A stretch of DNA of 64,000 nt from Manis javanica. Its lineage: Eukaryota; Chordata; Mammalia; Pholidota; Manidae. The position numbers were made by a program, and so were the translations under genes. Below the pieces are notes generated by a model, which was given only the letters and a program-made list of their open reading frames with translations, was not told the origin of the DNA and did no database searches. The stretch lies in NCBI RefSeq assembly GCF_040802235.1, contig NC_133161.1, positions 103,247,001 to 103,311,000 on the forward strand, written 5' to 3'. Shown here one piece after another: positions 50,291 to 61,030 of this stretch (the stretch's first letter is position 1; every line of letters begins with the position of its first letter).

Positions 50291-52680
50291 TAATCTTTTA
50301 ATGCTTAACTGAAAGGTAAAGGCCTATAAATATATAATGATATAACTCATAATATTTTCTCCATGCTCATTGATTCTTCTGGACTAATATATCAAAATTA
50401 GTTAATACTGAAAGGAGTTCATGGAGGTTTTAACTGATGAAATATTTTCTTTTATTTCAAATATCATGAGAGTAAGATCTCATGTTTAGGAATTTAGTTT
50501 TATGAAAAATTTTAAATGCCTAAATTTATGAAAAAAATAGAAAATCCACAGAGCTTATTAAGACATTTAAAAATATTATGACATAACCATTCAGTTTCTA
50601 CTGCCATATTTTAATATATACTTAGAATTTTGAAAAAATCTCTAATACATACATAAATATATGTATATATGTATATGAATACATACATTACAATAAAAGA
50701 CCTTAAATATATGAGAGCATTTAAAATTGTAGTTCCAGAACTTTTTTCTAGAATATTGATTAAAGATTTTAAACTCTATTTTTCTTCAATATTATGAAAT
50801 AAAAAAATAATAAACATAAAATATAGGAATTACAATTTATTCCAGTGGAACTTAGAGGACTATTGAGAAAATTCCAAGCACTTAAAATTGTGACATGCCA
50901 GAATATACTCATTACAGGCATATTTCATTTTGCACTTGATATCACTGCATATATTTTAACTTTTTCTGAGAGGGCAATTGGGTTTTCCTAGAACTGTGTC
51001 ATGTGATATCTCACTCTGCTATACAGTGGGTAAGATTTGTTCATTTGTTCCACATATATATATCATATATACCTACTAGTGTGTCTGTGAGAGAGAGAGA
51101 GACAGAGAAAATAAATATTATTTTAGGGCTAACAGCAAAACAGTTCAACATTCCTTTCCTTGGCCTGTGTTATTTACATAACTACTCAAATATGTTCATC
51201 TTAACAATCCATCCTCAACTGTTTCATTTAAAATGCTAAATGTTATTAGCAAGGCACTGTGGAGACTGAACTGTATGACTTCTGAATTAAAGAATGACAT
51301 TTTGTGCTGAGAAAAAATCAGTAACAGCAATACCAAACAAACAAAGATTTTACAGAATGAAAAGACGTCTTGATTATATTTGTTGGCAAAAACTTGGTAT
51401 TCTGTTTTAATGTATCAAATTACAACAACGGAAAGTGGGAATGGAAATAGGGATGGAATAAAAGAAAAATGGTTTAGTATTAAAATATGAGACTTGGAAA
51501 TAGTTGATAACTAAAATTATTTCTGTCTTTGGAAATACTGCAAGATGTTGTGAGACAGACAAAAACTTTACAGATGAATTTCAACTTGGAAACCCAAAAT
51601 TCTGACTTCAGGTTGTGCAAGAGTAATCCACACTATATAATGAGAGTTGAGTTCCCAGATTTGACCCATGATGGGGTCTGGGCATCACTGGAGAAAAGTG
51701 GCTTGAAAATTGTGTTCCAAATAACTCAGGGCTTCCATGGTGATGCCTTGGGAGTATTTCGATAATTTCAGTCGTTTGAACAAAAAGAAGCCAGGGAGTG
51801 GCTTGACCCCTATTCTACTTAAAGAAACCCCATCCTTTATCTGTTTTGTATATTGGGGTTCTCTGCACAATTCTATAATAGTTAAAGAACACAGGAAAGA
51901 AAGAAACAAAGGGAAGAAGAAAACTTCTATTGTGGAAATTGTGGCACCAAATATTTCAGTGGTCAAAACCTTTCAAAATGCTATTTTCAATGTAAGTATT
52001 TTGAAAACTGAACACAAGAGTGTATGACAGCTCTAAGAAAACCTATAAAAATGTGTTCTATGGTTGCTGTGCTTTAAGAAAGACATAGTGGCACTGAAGA
52101 AGCAAACAGTTGAAGAGACAGAGGAGAGCAGAAGTGACCACATAAAAAAAGTTTTCTTGTATTAGAGGTGTCTGTCCCTAGATCATGTGCCACAGATGCA
52201 GCTCTCCCCCAGGTACTTCCTGGTCCCTAACTCAGACCACCTGCTTCTAACCTTAACTGGTTTTATATTCCATTACATGCAAATCATTGTGAATCAGTTG
52301 AATTACACTCACATCTGTATAAACAAGGATAACAGCAGTACATGCATTTCTGCTATATACATTTCTGAAAACCCTTGGCTTCTGTAAAACTGCACACTGA
52401 ATCGGAATTTCTGTTTTAAGGCTGATTTAACGGTAGATCACAAAACTTTGTAACCAGAGAAATAACATATAGCTGGCCACTCAGCTAATCCAGGTGATCC
52501 ATCTGGGAGTAATAGAAATGGTAAAAAAAGGAAAAAAAAAAACTAAATTGCAACTGTCCTTGAAGATTCTGGGATTCAAAGATGGAAGAGGGATCCTGAG
52601 GGTAGGAGGGAAAGATGGTCTGCCCTGAATCTACAGCTAAACAAGGCTGGGGGGCAGCTCTCCAGAAAGGAGCCCTGAAT
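50291..52680. other. AT-rich, unassigned
   Basis: Contains a TA/TG/TACA simple-repeat patch (50640-50700) and a (GA)n run (51083-51105). Open frames at 51529-52027 show no recognisable domain. Confidence 0.5.
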
Positions 52681-52757
52681 GCCAATGCCTATTTTTATTT
52701 TTCACAGCTTTATTGTGGTATGACTGACATGTGATTAGCTGTGCATATCTATAGATG
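52681..52757 (-). mobile_element. Old L1 3' region, left part of the L1-D target
   Basis: 'cacagctttattgtggtatg' followed by 'actgacatgtgattagctgt' is the antisense of an old L1 3'UTR. The same element resumes at 59144, after the L1-D insertion and its target-site duplication. Confidence 0.7.
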
Positions 52758-52768
52758 CAATTTGGTAA

Positions 52769-52817
52769 TTTTTTTTTCATAGGCATTCTCAACTTCTGTT
52801 CTTACCATTACAAACAG
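52769..52817 (-). other. Probable 3' transduction of L1-D
   Basis: On the minus strand, after the first A-rich tail of L1-D (52850-52818) comes a 40-bp non-L1 segment (52817-52778), then a second tail of nine A (52777-52769). Next comes the left copy of the direct repeat that also flanks the L1-D 5' side. This order is that of an L1 3' transduction from a donor locus. Confidence 0.6.
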
Positions 52818-53154
52818 TTTATTTTTATTTTTACTTTTATTTTTATTTTAGAGTCCTTAATATACAATTACATGAGCAACATTGTGGTTAATAGACTCTC
52901 TGCATTATCAAGTTCCCACCACATACCCCATTACAGTCACTAACCATCAGCGTAGTAAGATGCTATAGAGTCACGACTTGTCTTCTCTGTATTGTACAGC
53001 CCTCTCAGGGCTCCACCCTACATCATGTCTGCTAATTGTACTGCCCCATTTTCCCCCCTTATCAGTTCCTTCCTGCCCATCCTCCCTAGTCCCTTTCCCT
53101 TTGGTAACTCTTAGTCCACTCTTGGGTTCTGTAATTCTGCTGTTTTCTTTGTTC

Positions 53155-56100
53155 TTATACTCCACAGACGAGTGAAATCATTTTGTACTTGTCTTCTCTG
53201 TCTGGCTTATTTCACTGAGCATAATACCCTCTAGCTCCATCCATGTTGTTGCAAATGGTGGGATTTGTTTTCTTCTCATGGCTGAATAATATATTCCATT
53301 GTGTATATGTACCACATCTTCTTTATCCATTCATCTACTGATAGACATGAAGGTTGCTTCCATTTCTTGACTATTGTAAATAGTGCTGTGATAAACATAG
53401 GGTGCATATGTCTTTTTTGAAACTGGGATCCTGCATTATTAGGATAAACTGCTAGGGGTGGAATTCCTGGGACAAATGCTATTTCTTTCAGTTTTTTGAG
53501 GAACCTCCATACTGCTTTCCACAATGGTTGAACTAGTTTACATTCCCACCAGCAGTGTAGGAGGGTTCCCCTTTCTCTACATCCTCGCCAATATTTGTTG
53601 TTTGTCTTTTGGATGGTGGCCATCCTAACTGGTGTGAAGTGATATCTCATTGTGGTTTTAATTTGCATTTCCCTGATGATTAGTGATGTGGAGCATCTTT
53701 TCATGTGTCTGTTGGCCATCTGAATTTCTTCTTTGGAGAAGTGTCTGTTCAAGTCTTCTGCCCATTTTTTAACTGGGTTATTTGCTTTTTGTTTGTTGAG
53801 GTACATGAGCTGTTTGTGTATATTGGATGTCAACCCCTTATCAGATGTATCATTTATGAATATATTCCCTCATACTGTAGGATGCCTTTTTGTTCTGCTG
53901 ATGGTGTCATTTTCTGTACAGAAGATTTTTAGTTGATATAGTTCCACTTGTTTATTTTTGCCTTTGTTTCCCTTGCTCAGAGAGATAAGCTCATGAAGAG
54001 CTTTTCATGTTTATATTCAAGATAGTTTCTTCTAAGACTTTTATGGTTTCATGACGTACATTCAGGTCTTATTTCAAGTTTACATTTGTGTATGGGGTTA
54101 GATAGTAATCCAGTTTCATTCTCTTAGATGTAGCTGTCCAGTTCTGCCAACACCAGTTGTTGAAGAGGCTGTCATTTCCCCATTTTATATCCATGGCTCC
54201 TTTATCATATATTAATTGACCATATATGCTTGGGTTTATATCAGGGCTCTCTAGTCTATTCCATTGGTATATGGGTCTGTTCTTGTGCCAGTACCAAATT
54301 GTCTTGATTACTGTGGCTTTGTAGTAGAGCTGAAGTTGGGGAGCATAATCCCCCCAGCTTTGTTCTTCCTTCTCAGGATTGCCTTTTCTACTTGAGGTCT
54401 TTTGTGGTTCCATATGAATTTTAGAATGATTTTCTCTAGTTCATTGAAGAATGCTGTATGTATTTTGATAGGGATTGCATTGAATCTATAGATTGCTTTA
54501 GACATAATGGCCATTTTGACAATATTCATTTTTCCTATCCATGAGCATCAGATGTGTTTCCATTTATTGGTATCTTCTTTAATTTCTCTCATAACTGTCT
54601 TGTATTTTTCAGAGTATAGGTGTTTCACCTCCTTGGTTAGGTTTATTCCTAGGTATTTTATTCTTTTTGATGCAATTGTGAATGGAATTGTTCTCCTGAT
54701 TTTTCTTTCTGCTCATTCATCGTTAGTGTATAAGAATGCAACAGATTTCTGTGTGTTAATTTTATATCCTGCAACTTTGCTGAATTCATATATTAGTTCA
54801 AGTAGTTTTGGAGTGGTGTTTTAGGGGTTTTTATGTACAATATGATGTCATTTGCTCTCAGTGACAGTTTAACTTCTTCCTTACCAATCTGGATGCCTTT
54901 TATTTCTTTGTGTTGTCTGATTGCTGTGGCTAGGACCTCCAATACTATGTTGAATAAAAGAAGGGAAAGTGGGCATCCTTGTCTTGTTGCTGATCTTAGA
55001 GGAAAAGCTTCCAAATTCTCACTAAGTATGATTTTGGCTGTGGGTCTGTCATATACCACCTTTATTATGTTGAGATACTTGCCCCCTATACCCATTTTTT
55101 GAGAGCATTTTTCATATATGGATGTTGAATTTTGTCGAATGCTTTTTCAGCATCTATGGAGATGATCAGGTGGTTTTTGTCCTTCTTTTTGTTGGTGTGC
55201 TGGATGATGCTGATGGATTTTTGAGTGCTGTCCCATCCTTTCTTCCCTGGGATGAATCCCACTTGTCCGTGGTGTATGATCCCCTTGATGTATTTTTTAA
55301 TTCAGTTTGCTAATATTTTGTTGAGTCTTTTTGCATCTATGTTCGTCATGGGTATTGATCTGTAGTTTTCTTTTTTTGTGGTGTCTTTGCCTTGTTTTGG
55401 TATTAGAGTGATGCTAGCTTCATAGAATGAGTTTGAAAGTATTTCCTCCTCTTCTATTTTCTGGAATTCTTCAAGGATAATGGGTATTATATCTTCTCTA
55501 AATGTCTGATAAAATTCAGCAGTGAATCCATCTGGTATGGGGTTTTGTTCTTGGGTAGTTTTTTAATTACCAATTCAATTTCATTGCTGGTAATTGGTCT
55601 GTTTAGATTTTCTCAAAGAACCATCTGTTGCTTTCATTAATTTTTTTCTATTGCTTTATTATTCTCAATATCATTTATTTCTTCTCTGATCTTTAGTATG
55701 TCCCTCCTTCTGCTGAGTTTGATCCTAATTTGTTCTTCTTTTTCCAGTTTCAATAATTGTGGATGTAGACTATTCATTTGGGATTGTTCTTCCTTCTTTA
55801 AATAGGCCTGGATTTCTATATACTTCCCTCTTAGAAATGTCTTTGCTGTGTCCCACAAAAGTTGGGGCATTGGGCTATTGTTTTCATTTGTCTCCATATA
55901 TTACTTGATGTCTGTTTTAATTTGGTCATTGATCCATTGAATACTTAGGAGCATGTTGTTAAGCCTCCATGTGTTTTGAGCCTTTTTGTTTTCTTTGTAC
56001 AATTTATGTCTAGTTTTATACCTTTGATCTGAGAAGTGGGTTGGTACAATTTCAATCTTTTTGAATTTACTGATTACCTTTTTGTCACCTAGTATGTTGT

Positions 56101-56735
56101 CTATCCTGGGAAATGTTCCATGTGCACTTTAGGAGAGTGTGTATCCTGCTGCTTTTGAGTGGAATGTTCTATAGATGTCTGTTAGTCCATCTGTTCTAAT
56201 GTTTTGTTCAGTGACTCTGTGTCCTTACTTATTTTCTTTCTGGTTGATCTGTCCTTTGGAGTTAGTGGAGTGTTGAGGACTCCTAAAATGAATGCTTTGC
56301 ATTCCATCTTCTCCTTTACTTCAGTTAGTATTTGTTCCATATATGTCAGTGCCTCTGTGTTGGGTGCATAGATATTTATAATGGTTATATCCTCTTGTTG
56401 GACTGACCCTTTTATCATTATGTAATGTCCTTCTTTGTCTCTTGTTACTTTCTTTGATTTAAAGTCTATTTTGTCTGATGCAAGTACTGCAACACCTGCT
56501 GTTTTATCCCTATTGTTTGCATGAAATATCTTTTTCCATCCCTTCACTTTTAGTCTGTGTATGTCTTTGGGTTTGAAGTAGTCTCTTGCAGGCAACATAT
56601 AGATGGGTCTTGTTTTTTTATCCATTCTATAACTCTGTGTCTTTTGATTGTTGCATTCAGTCCATTTACATTTAGTGTGATTATCAATAGATATGTACTT
56701 ATTGCCATTGCAGGCTTTGGATTTGTGGTTACCAA
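53155..56735 (-). pseudogene. L1-D ORF2 (endonuclease/RT), disrupted
   Basis: It starts with ATG at 56735 (NVNGLNATIKRHR) and goes out of frame just after LQET. In the next piece the endonuclease GDFN motif reads GVLN, so the catalytic aspartate is lost. In the [20 protein letters not shown] is present near 54990, but the FADD active site reads RAND (54858-54842), so one catalytic aspartate is lost here too. The C-terminal part (53833-53276) is a 185-residue open stretch containing [20 protein letters not shown] and [16 protein letters not shown]. It ends near the family terminus at a stop (TAA, 53157-53155). Confidence 0.9.
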
Positions 56736-57016
56736 AGGTTCAAGGGCAGCTTCTTTACTGTCTAACCATCTAAATTACCTCACTTTTTACACTATTATAA
56801 ATACAGTCTGATGATTCTTTATTTCTTTCCCTTCTTTTTCTTCCTCCTCCTCTCTTTACATGTTAGGTGTTTTTTCTGTACTTTTTGTGTTTCCCTTGAC
56901 TAATTTTGTGGATAGATGATTTTATTTTGCATTTAGGTAATATTTATTCATCTACTTTCTTTGCTGTGGTTTTATTTTCTCTGGTGACAATGATTTAGCC
57001 TTAGGCATACTTTCAT

Positions 57017-57906
57017 CTAGAGCAGTCCTTTTAAAATACATTGTATAGATGGTTTGTGGGAGGTTAATTCCCTCATCTTTTGCTTATCTGGGAATTGGTT
57101 AATCCTTCCTTCAAATTTAAATGATGATCTTGCTGGATACAGTATTCTTGGTTTGAGGCCCTTCTGTTTCATTGCATTGTATATATCATGCCATTCTTTT
57201 CTGGCCTGTAAGGTTTCTGCTGAGAAGTCTAATGATAGCCTGATGGATTTTCCTTTGTAGGTGATCCTTTTTCTCTGTCTGGCTTCTTTTAATACTCTCT
57301 CTTTGTCTTTCATCTTTGCCATTTTAATTGTTATGTGGTTTGGTGTTGTCCTCCTAGGGTCCCTTTTGTTGTGAGATTTGTGGACTTCCATGGTCTGAGA
57401 GACTATTTCCTTCCTCAGCTTGGGGCCGTTTTCAGCTATTGTTTCTTCAAAGACACTTTCTGTCCCTTTTTCTCTCTTCTTCTTCTTCTGGTACCCCTAT
57501 AATGTGAATATTGTTCCATTTGGATTGGTCACACAGTTCTCTTAATATTCTTTCATTCCTAGATATCTTTTTATCTCTGTCTGCCTCAGCTTCTCTGTAT
57601 TCCTTTTCTCTGGTTTCTATCTGTCTCAGCTTCTCTGTATTCCTTTTCTCTGATTTCTATTCCATTAATGGTATCTTCCACCTCATCCAGTCTGCTCTTA
57701 AATACTTCCATTGTTTGTTTCACTTCTGTTATCTCCCTCCTGAATTCATCTCTTAGCTCTTGCATATTTCTCTGTATCTCCATCAGCATGCTTATGACTT
57801 TTATTTTTATTTCTTTTTCAGGAATACTTGTGATTTCACTCTCACCAAGGCCTCTTTCTGACGTTTGATGGATTTTGAACTGAACGTAGTTCTTCTGCCT
57901 TTTCAT
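57017..57906 (-). pseudogene. L1-D ORF1 with 40-bp frame-shifting duplication
   Basis: The start ATGAAAAGGCAGAAG is at 57906 (MKRQKNYVQ). The coiled coil (ISMLMEIQRNMQELRDEFRR, then IEIREKEYREAE) is intact up to a 40-bp tandem duplication (57580-57659), which shifts the frame and ends translation at 57586. The RRM start and the C-terminal domain (57391-57017, including ARKEWHDIYNAMKQKGLKPR) remain readable to the family stop. Confidence 0.9.
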
Positions 57907-57959
57907 GGTGATAGGTATGGTGGCTGGCAAGTGAAGTGTGTATCATCTGGGAGAACAAA

Positions 57960-58450
57960 TTCCCTTACTGCTTGCCAGTCATCTTGCCTGACTCTGTTGT
58001 CTGTGCCAGTTAACTGCACTTAGGGAGCAGCCTTTGGGTTAATACTCTAGGCTTCCATGGGCTGGGAGGTCCTCAGGATGGCCTAGGACACTAGCAGGGC
58101 GGTCACAGGTTTGAGGCATGTATTCTGTTGTGAGAATAAAGCCCCTTTATCACTTCTGGACTCTGTGCTCATCTCCTCTGTCTGTGTCAGTCAACCACGC
58201 ACAGGGAGCAGCCTCTGGCTTAATCCCCTAGCTGCCATGAATGGGGTGACTCTTGCGATGACCTAGGGCACTGGTCAGGGTTGAAGGTGAGTGGTGCATG
58301 TTCTGCCACAAGAACAGAGCCCCTTCATACCTTCTGGACTCTGCGCTGATCTTCACTGTCTGTATTGGTCAACCATGTGCAGGGAGCAGTCTTTGGGTAT
58401 GGGCTGGTTAGCTGCACGCAGGGAGAAGCCTCTGTGCTAAGCTGTGTTTG
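57960..58450 (-). repeat. Monomer-like tandem repeats in the L1-D 5'UTR
   Basis: Two complete diverged copies of about 180 bp, plus partial ones, share the words ctg(g)actctg, 'agggagcagcctttgg' and 'gaacagagccccttcat' in order. The common word GGAGCAG recurs at 58024, 58205 and 58383, with a shortened copy GGAGAAG at 58423. The 5'UTRs of L1-A and L1-B show no such array. By analogy with rodent L1 promoters these may be promoter monomers; that is inference. Confidence 0.7.
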
Positions 58451-59143
58451 CTGTAGATGGGGCTGCTCGAAGGTCTTCTACAGCAATGGTGGGTCAGCCA
58501 GTTTGCTTGCAGTGCCAGTGTAGGGGAAGGAACTGAAGGCTGCCTATTGCCATGAGGAGCCTTGGAGTTGCATTGGCAACCAAAGGGTTAAGGCACCTGA
58601 AGTTTCTTAAAGTTCCCAGCCTGCTGGGCTGAGTGTGCCAGAACAATTTTGTCCAACTGTTAAGCCCTTGTCCCTTTAAGACTTTTAAAGTGCCTGTTGT
58701 TCTTTTTCTCAGGGCAGCTGGCTGTGGGAACCTGTTCACAGTGTTAGTCTTGAACTTTGCTTTCCATTCCTCTAATATCCAGGGCACCATGCAATGTGTG
58801 TCTGTGCTTCTGGGGCAGATTACTAGTGATGCTTATTTAGCAGTTTTGTGCTTCCACTCCCTCCTCACTCTGACTCTTTTCCTCCTAACAGTGAGCTGGG
58901 ACAGGAGGAGTGCTCAGGTCCCACCGAGTCACAACTTTGTATCTTACCCTTTTCCATGAGATGTTGGGTTCTCACAGCCTGACTCAAAGCCTGGCTGGTG
59001 TACTGTATCGTCTGGTCACTCTTTTAGGAATAGATGTTTTTGCTGTATTTTCAAAATATATATGGTTTTGGGAGGAGATTTCCACTACCCTGCTCATGCC
59101 ATCATTTTTTTCCTCCTTACAAAAACAACAATTTGGCAATTTT

Positions 59144-59777
59144 GATGCATGTACACATGTAAAAATATCACCACACCATGATAATGAACATAACCCATCA
59201 TCCCCAGAAGTGTTCTCATGTTCTTTTGTAATCCACATCTTTTGCTATACCTTCCTTTTTAGGCTCTTACTCATAGACTTTCTGTCAACATGGTTTCATT
59301 TGCATTTTATGATTTTATGTAAATGTAATCATCCACTATATGATTTTTTCTCTCCTGGCTTCTCTCATTTGTCATAGTTATTTTGCAATGAATCCATACT
59401 ATTGTTATATCAACAGTTATTTTTTTTCTTTCTGTGTAGAATTCCACTGCAATAATGTACAATAGTTAGATTATCAATTTACTTGGTGAACAACATTTGG
59501 ATTGTTTCTATTTATTGGCTATACAAATAAAACTGCTATGAATATTCATTCAAATGTCTTTGTAGTAACTTATACTTTATTTAATCTCAGGTGACTACTC
59601 AAAAGTGGACTGGATAATATAGTAGGTACACACTTAAGTTTTTGAGATACTGTCAAATTATATTCCAAAATGCCTGTACCATTTTACACTTCCATGAGTG
59701 TGTCTGAGAGTTTCAGTTTCTTGATGTTCTCTGCAACACTTAGAATATTCATTCCATTTCATTCTCACAATTTGATA
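59144..59777 (-). mobile_element. Old L1 3' region, right part of the L1-D target
   Basis: It continues the old L1 3'UTR interrupted at 52757: 'ccatgataatgaacataacc', 'catcatccccagaagtgttc' and 'ggattgtttctatttattgg' follow the usual antisense order. Diverged. Confidence 0.7.
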
Positions 59778-60000
59778 AATGGGTAATGACAAAGATCCTA
59801 TTGTAGTTGGAGACTTCAACAACCTTCTGTCAGTAACTGATCAATCATGCAGACAGGAAATCAGTAAGGACATATATGTCCTGAACTGCATTACAGTAAA
59901 CTACACAATTTCCCCTGGGTCAAAGAAGGAGTCTCTCAAGAAAATATTGAACTAAATGAAAAAAAAATTTATCAAAATTTGCAAGATGCAGAAAAAAGTG
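59778..60000 (+). mobile_element. Old L1 ORF2 fragment, opposite orientation
   Basis: The plus strand encodes IVVGDFNNLLS, then CRQEISKDIYVLN, the endonuclease GDFN region of L1 ORF2. It is inverted relative to the old L1 pieces on both sides. Stops follow at about 59955. Confidence 0.65.
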
Positions 60001-60119
60001 CTTAGAATAAAATTTGTAGCATTTTAATACCTACGTTAGAAAACAAGGCAATGATTTGAACAAGTATGTCACCAAAGGGCATGTGGGTGACAATAAGCAT
60101 ATTAATTTGTTACTTAATT

Positions 60120-61030
60120 TCTAATAATTATCTAGCTACATTTCCATTACTTTTTATTTAGTTCTATTGTAGTCTGAGTATATACTTTGTAAGGTTTTTA
60201 TTCTTTCTTTTAAATTTGGTAAAGTTTGTTTAATGGCCCAGAATGTGGTTTATCTTGGTGAATGCCCCATTGGGTGCTTGAAAAAATGTCTATTCCACCT
60301 TTGTTGGACGGTGATACTGAAAATGCCAAGTTGATCAATTATGCAGTTCAGGGTGTCTGTGTCATTACTGATTTTCTATCAACTTCACTTAGCAATATCT
60401 GACAGGTTATTGAAGTCTCTGATTATAATAGTGAATTCATGTGTTTCTTCTTTGAATTCTATCACATTTTTTCCTCATGTATTTTGATACTCTGTTAGGA
60501 GGCTACATGTTTAAGATTATTATGTCTTACTGAGAATCATCTACATATTTTGTCATTATGTAGTACCACATTTCAATCTTGGTAACAGTCCTTGTGCTGG
60601 AGACAGTTTGTCTGAAATTGTTCCTACAGTTTTTTCTTGATTAGTGTCATTCTAGTATATCTCTCTACATCCCTTTACTTTTAACCTGAGCCTTTATATA
60701 AATATGTATGTTTTATAGAGAGTATATAGTTGGGTCTTGACTTTTCAAATTAATCTGAAAATCTCTTATTTTAAACTGCTATATTTAGACTAATCCCATT
60801 GAAAATTCAAAATCTGCCATCTTTGTTTATTATTTATTTCATTTGCTCTGTTCCTTTCCCTCATTTTTACTTTTTTGTTTTTTGGTTTCAGTTGGCCATT
60901 TTATATTATTCCTTTTTATCTCTCTCAACATACAATTTACACTTGAATATAAAAATTTTAATACTTGCCATAGTGTTTACAGTATACATTTAAAAATAAT
61001 CCAGTTCCACACTCACATAACACTGTGTTA
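60120..61030 (-). mobile_element. Old L1 ORF2 5' part and upstream region
   Basis: The plus strand is the complement of the endonuclease region of an old ORF2: 'gttattgaagtctctgatta' near 60405, and near 60720 the stretch 'gagagtatatagttgggtct', which corresponds to 'caacatatagatgggtct' in L1-D. The complement of the ORF2 start and the ORF1-ORF2 spacer follow. Heavily mutated. Possible continuation to about 62000 is too decayed to claim. Confidence 0.65.

Larger units (their letters stand above)
52818..59128 (-). mobile_element. L1-D: full-length LINE-1 nested in an older L1
   Basis: About 6.3 kb on the minus strand: 5' end near 59128-59100, long 5'UTR with tandem repeats, ORF1 (57906-57017), ORF2 (56735-53155), 3'UTR and a (TAAAA)-type tail. 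Direct repeats CAATTTGGTAATTTT (52758-52772) and CAATTTGGCAATTTT (59129-59143) flank the element together with its probable transduction. They lie at one point of an older L1 3'UTR that continues on both sides. The 24 bp at 59105-59128, between the recognisable L1 start (GATGGCATGAG) and the repeat, are not typical of other L1 starts here. Both ORFs are defective. Confidence 0.92.

Noticed and set aside
51529..52027. Two adjacent ORFs of 78 and 96 residues
   Set aside because: No recognisable motif, no signal peptide or splice context; probably chance.
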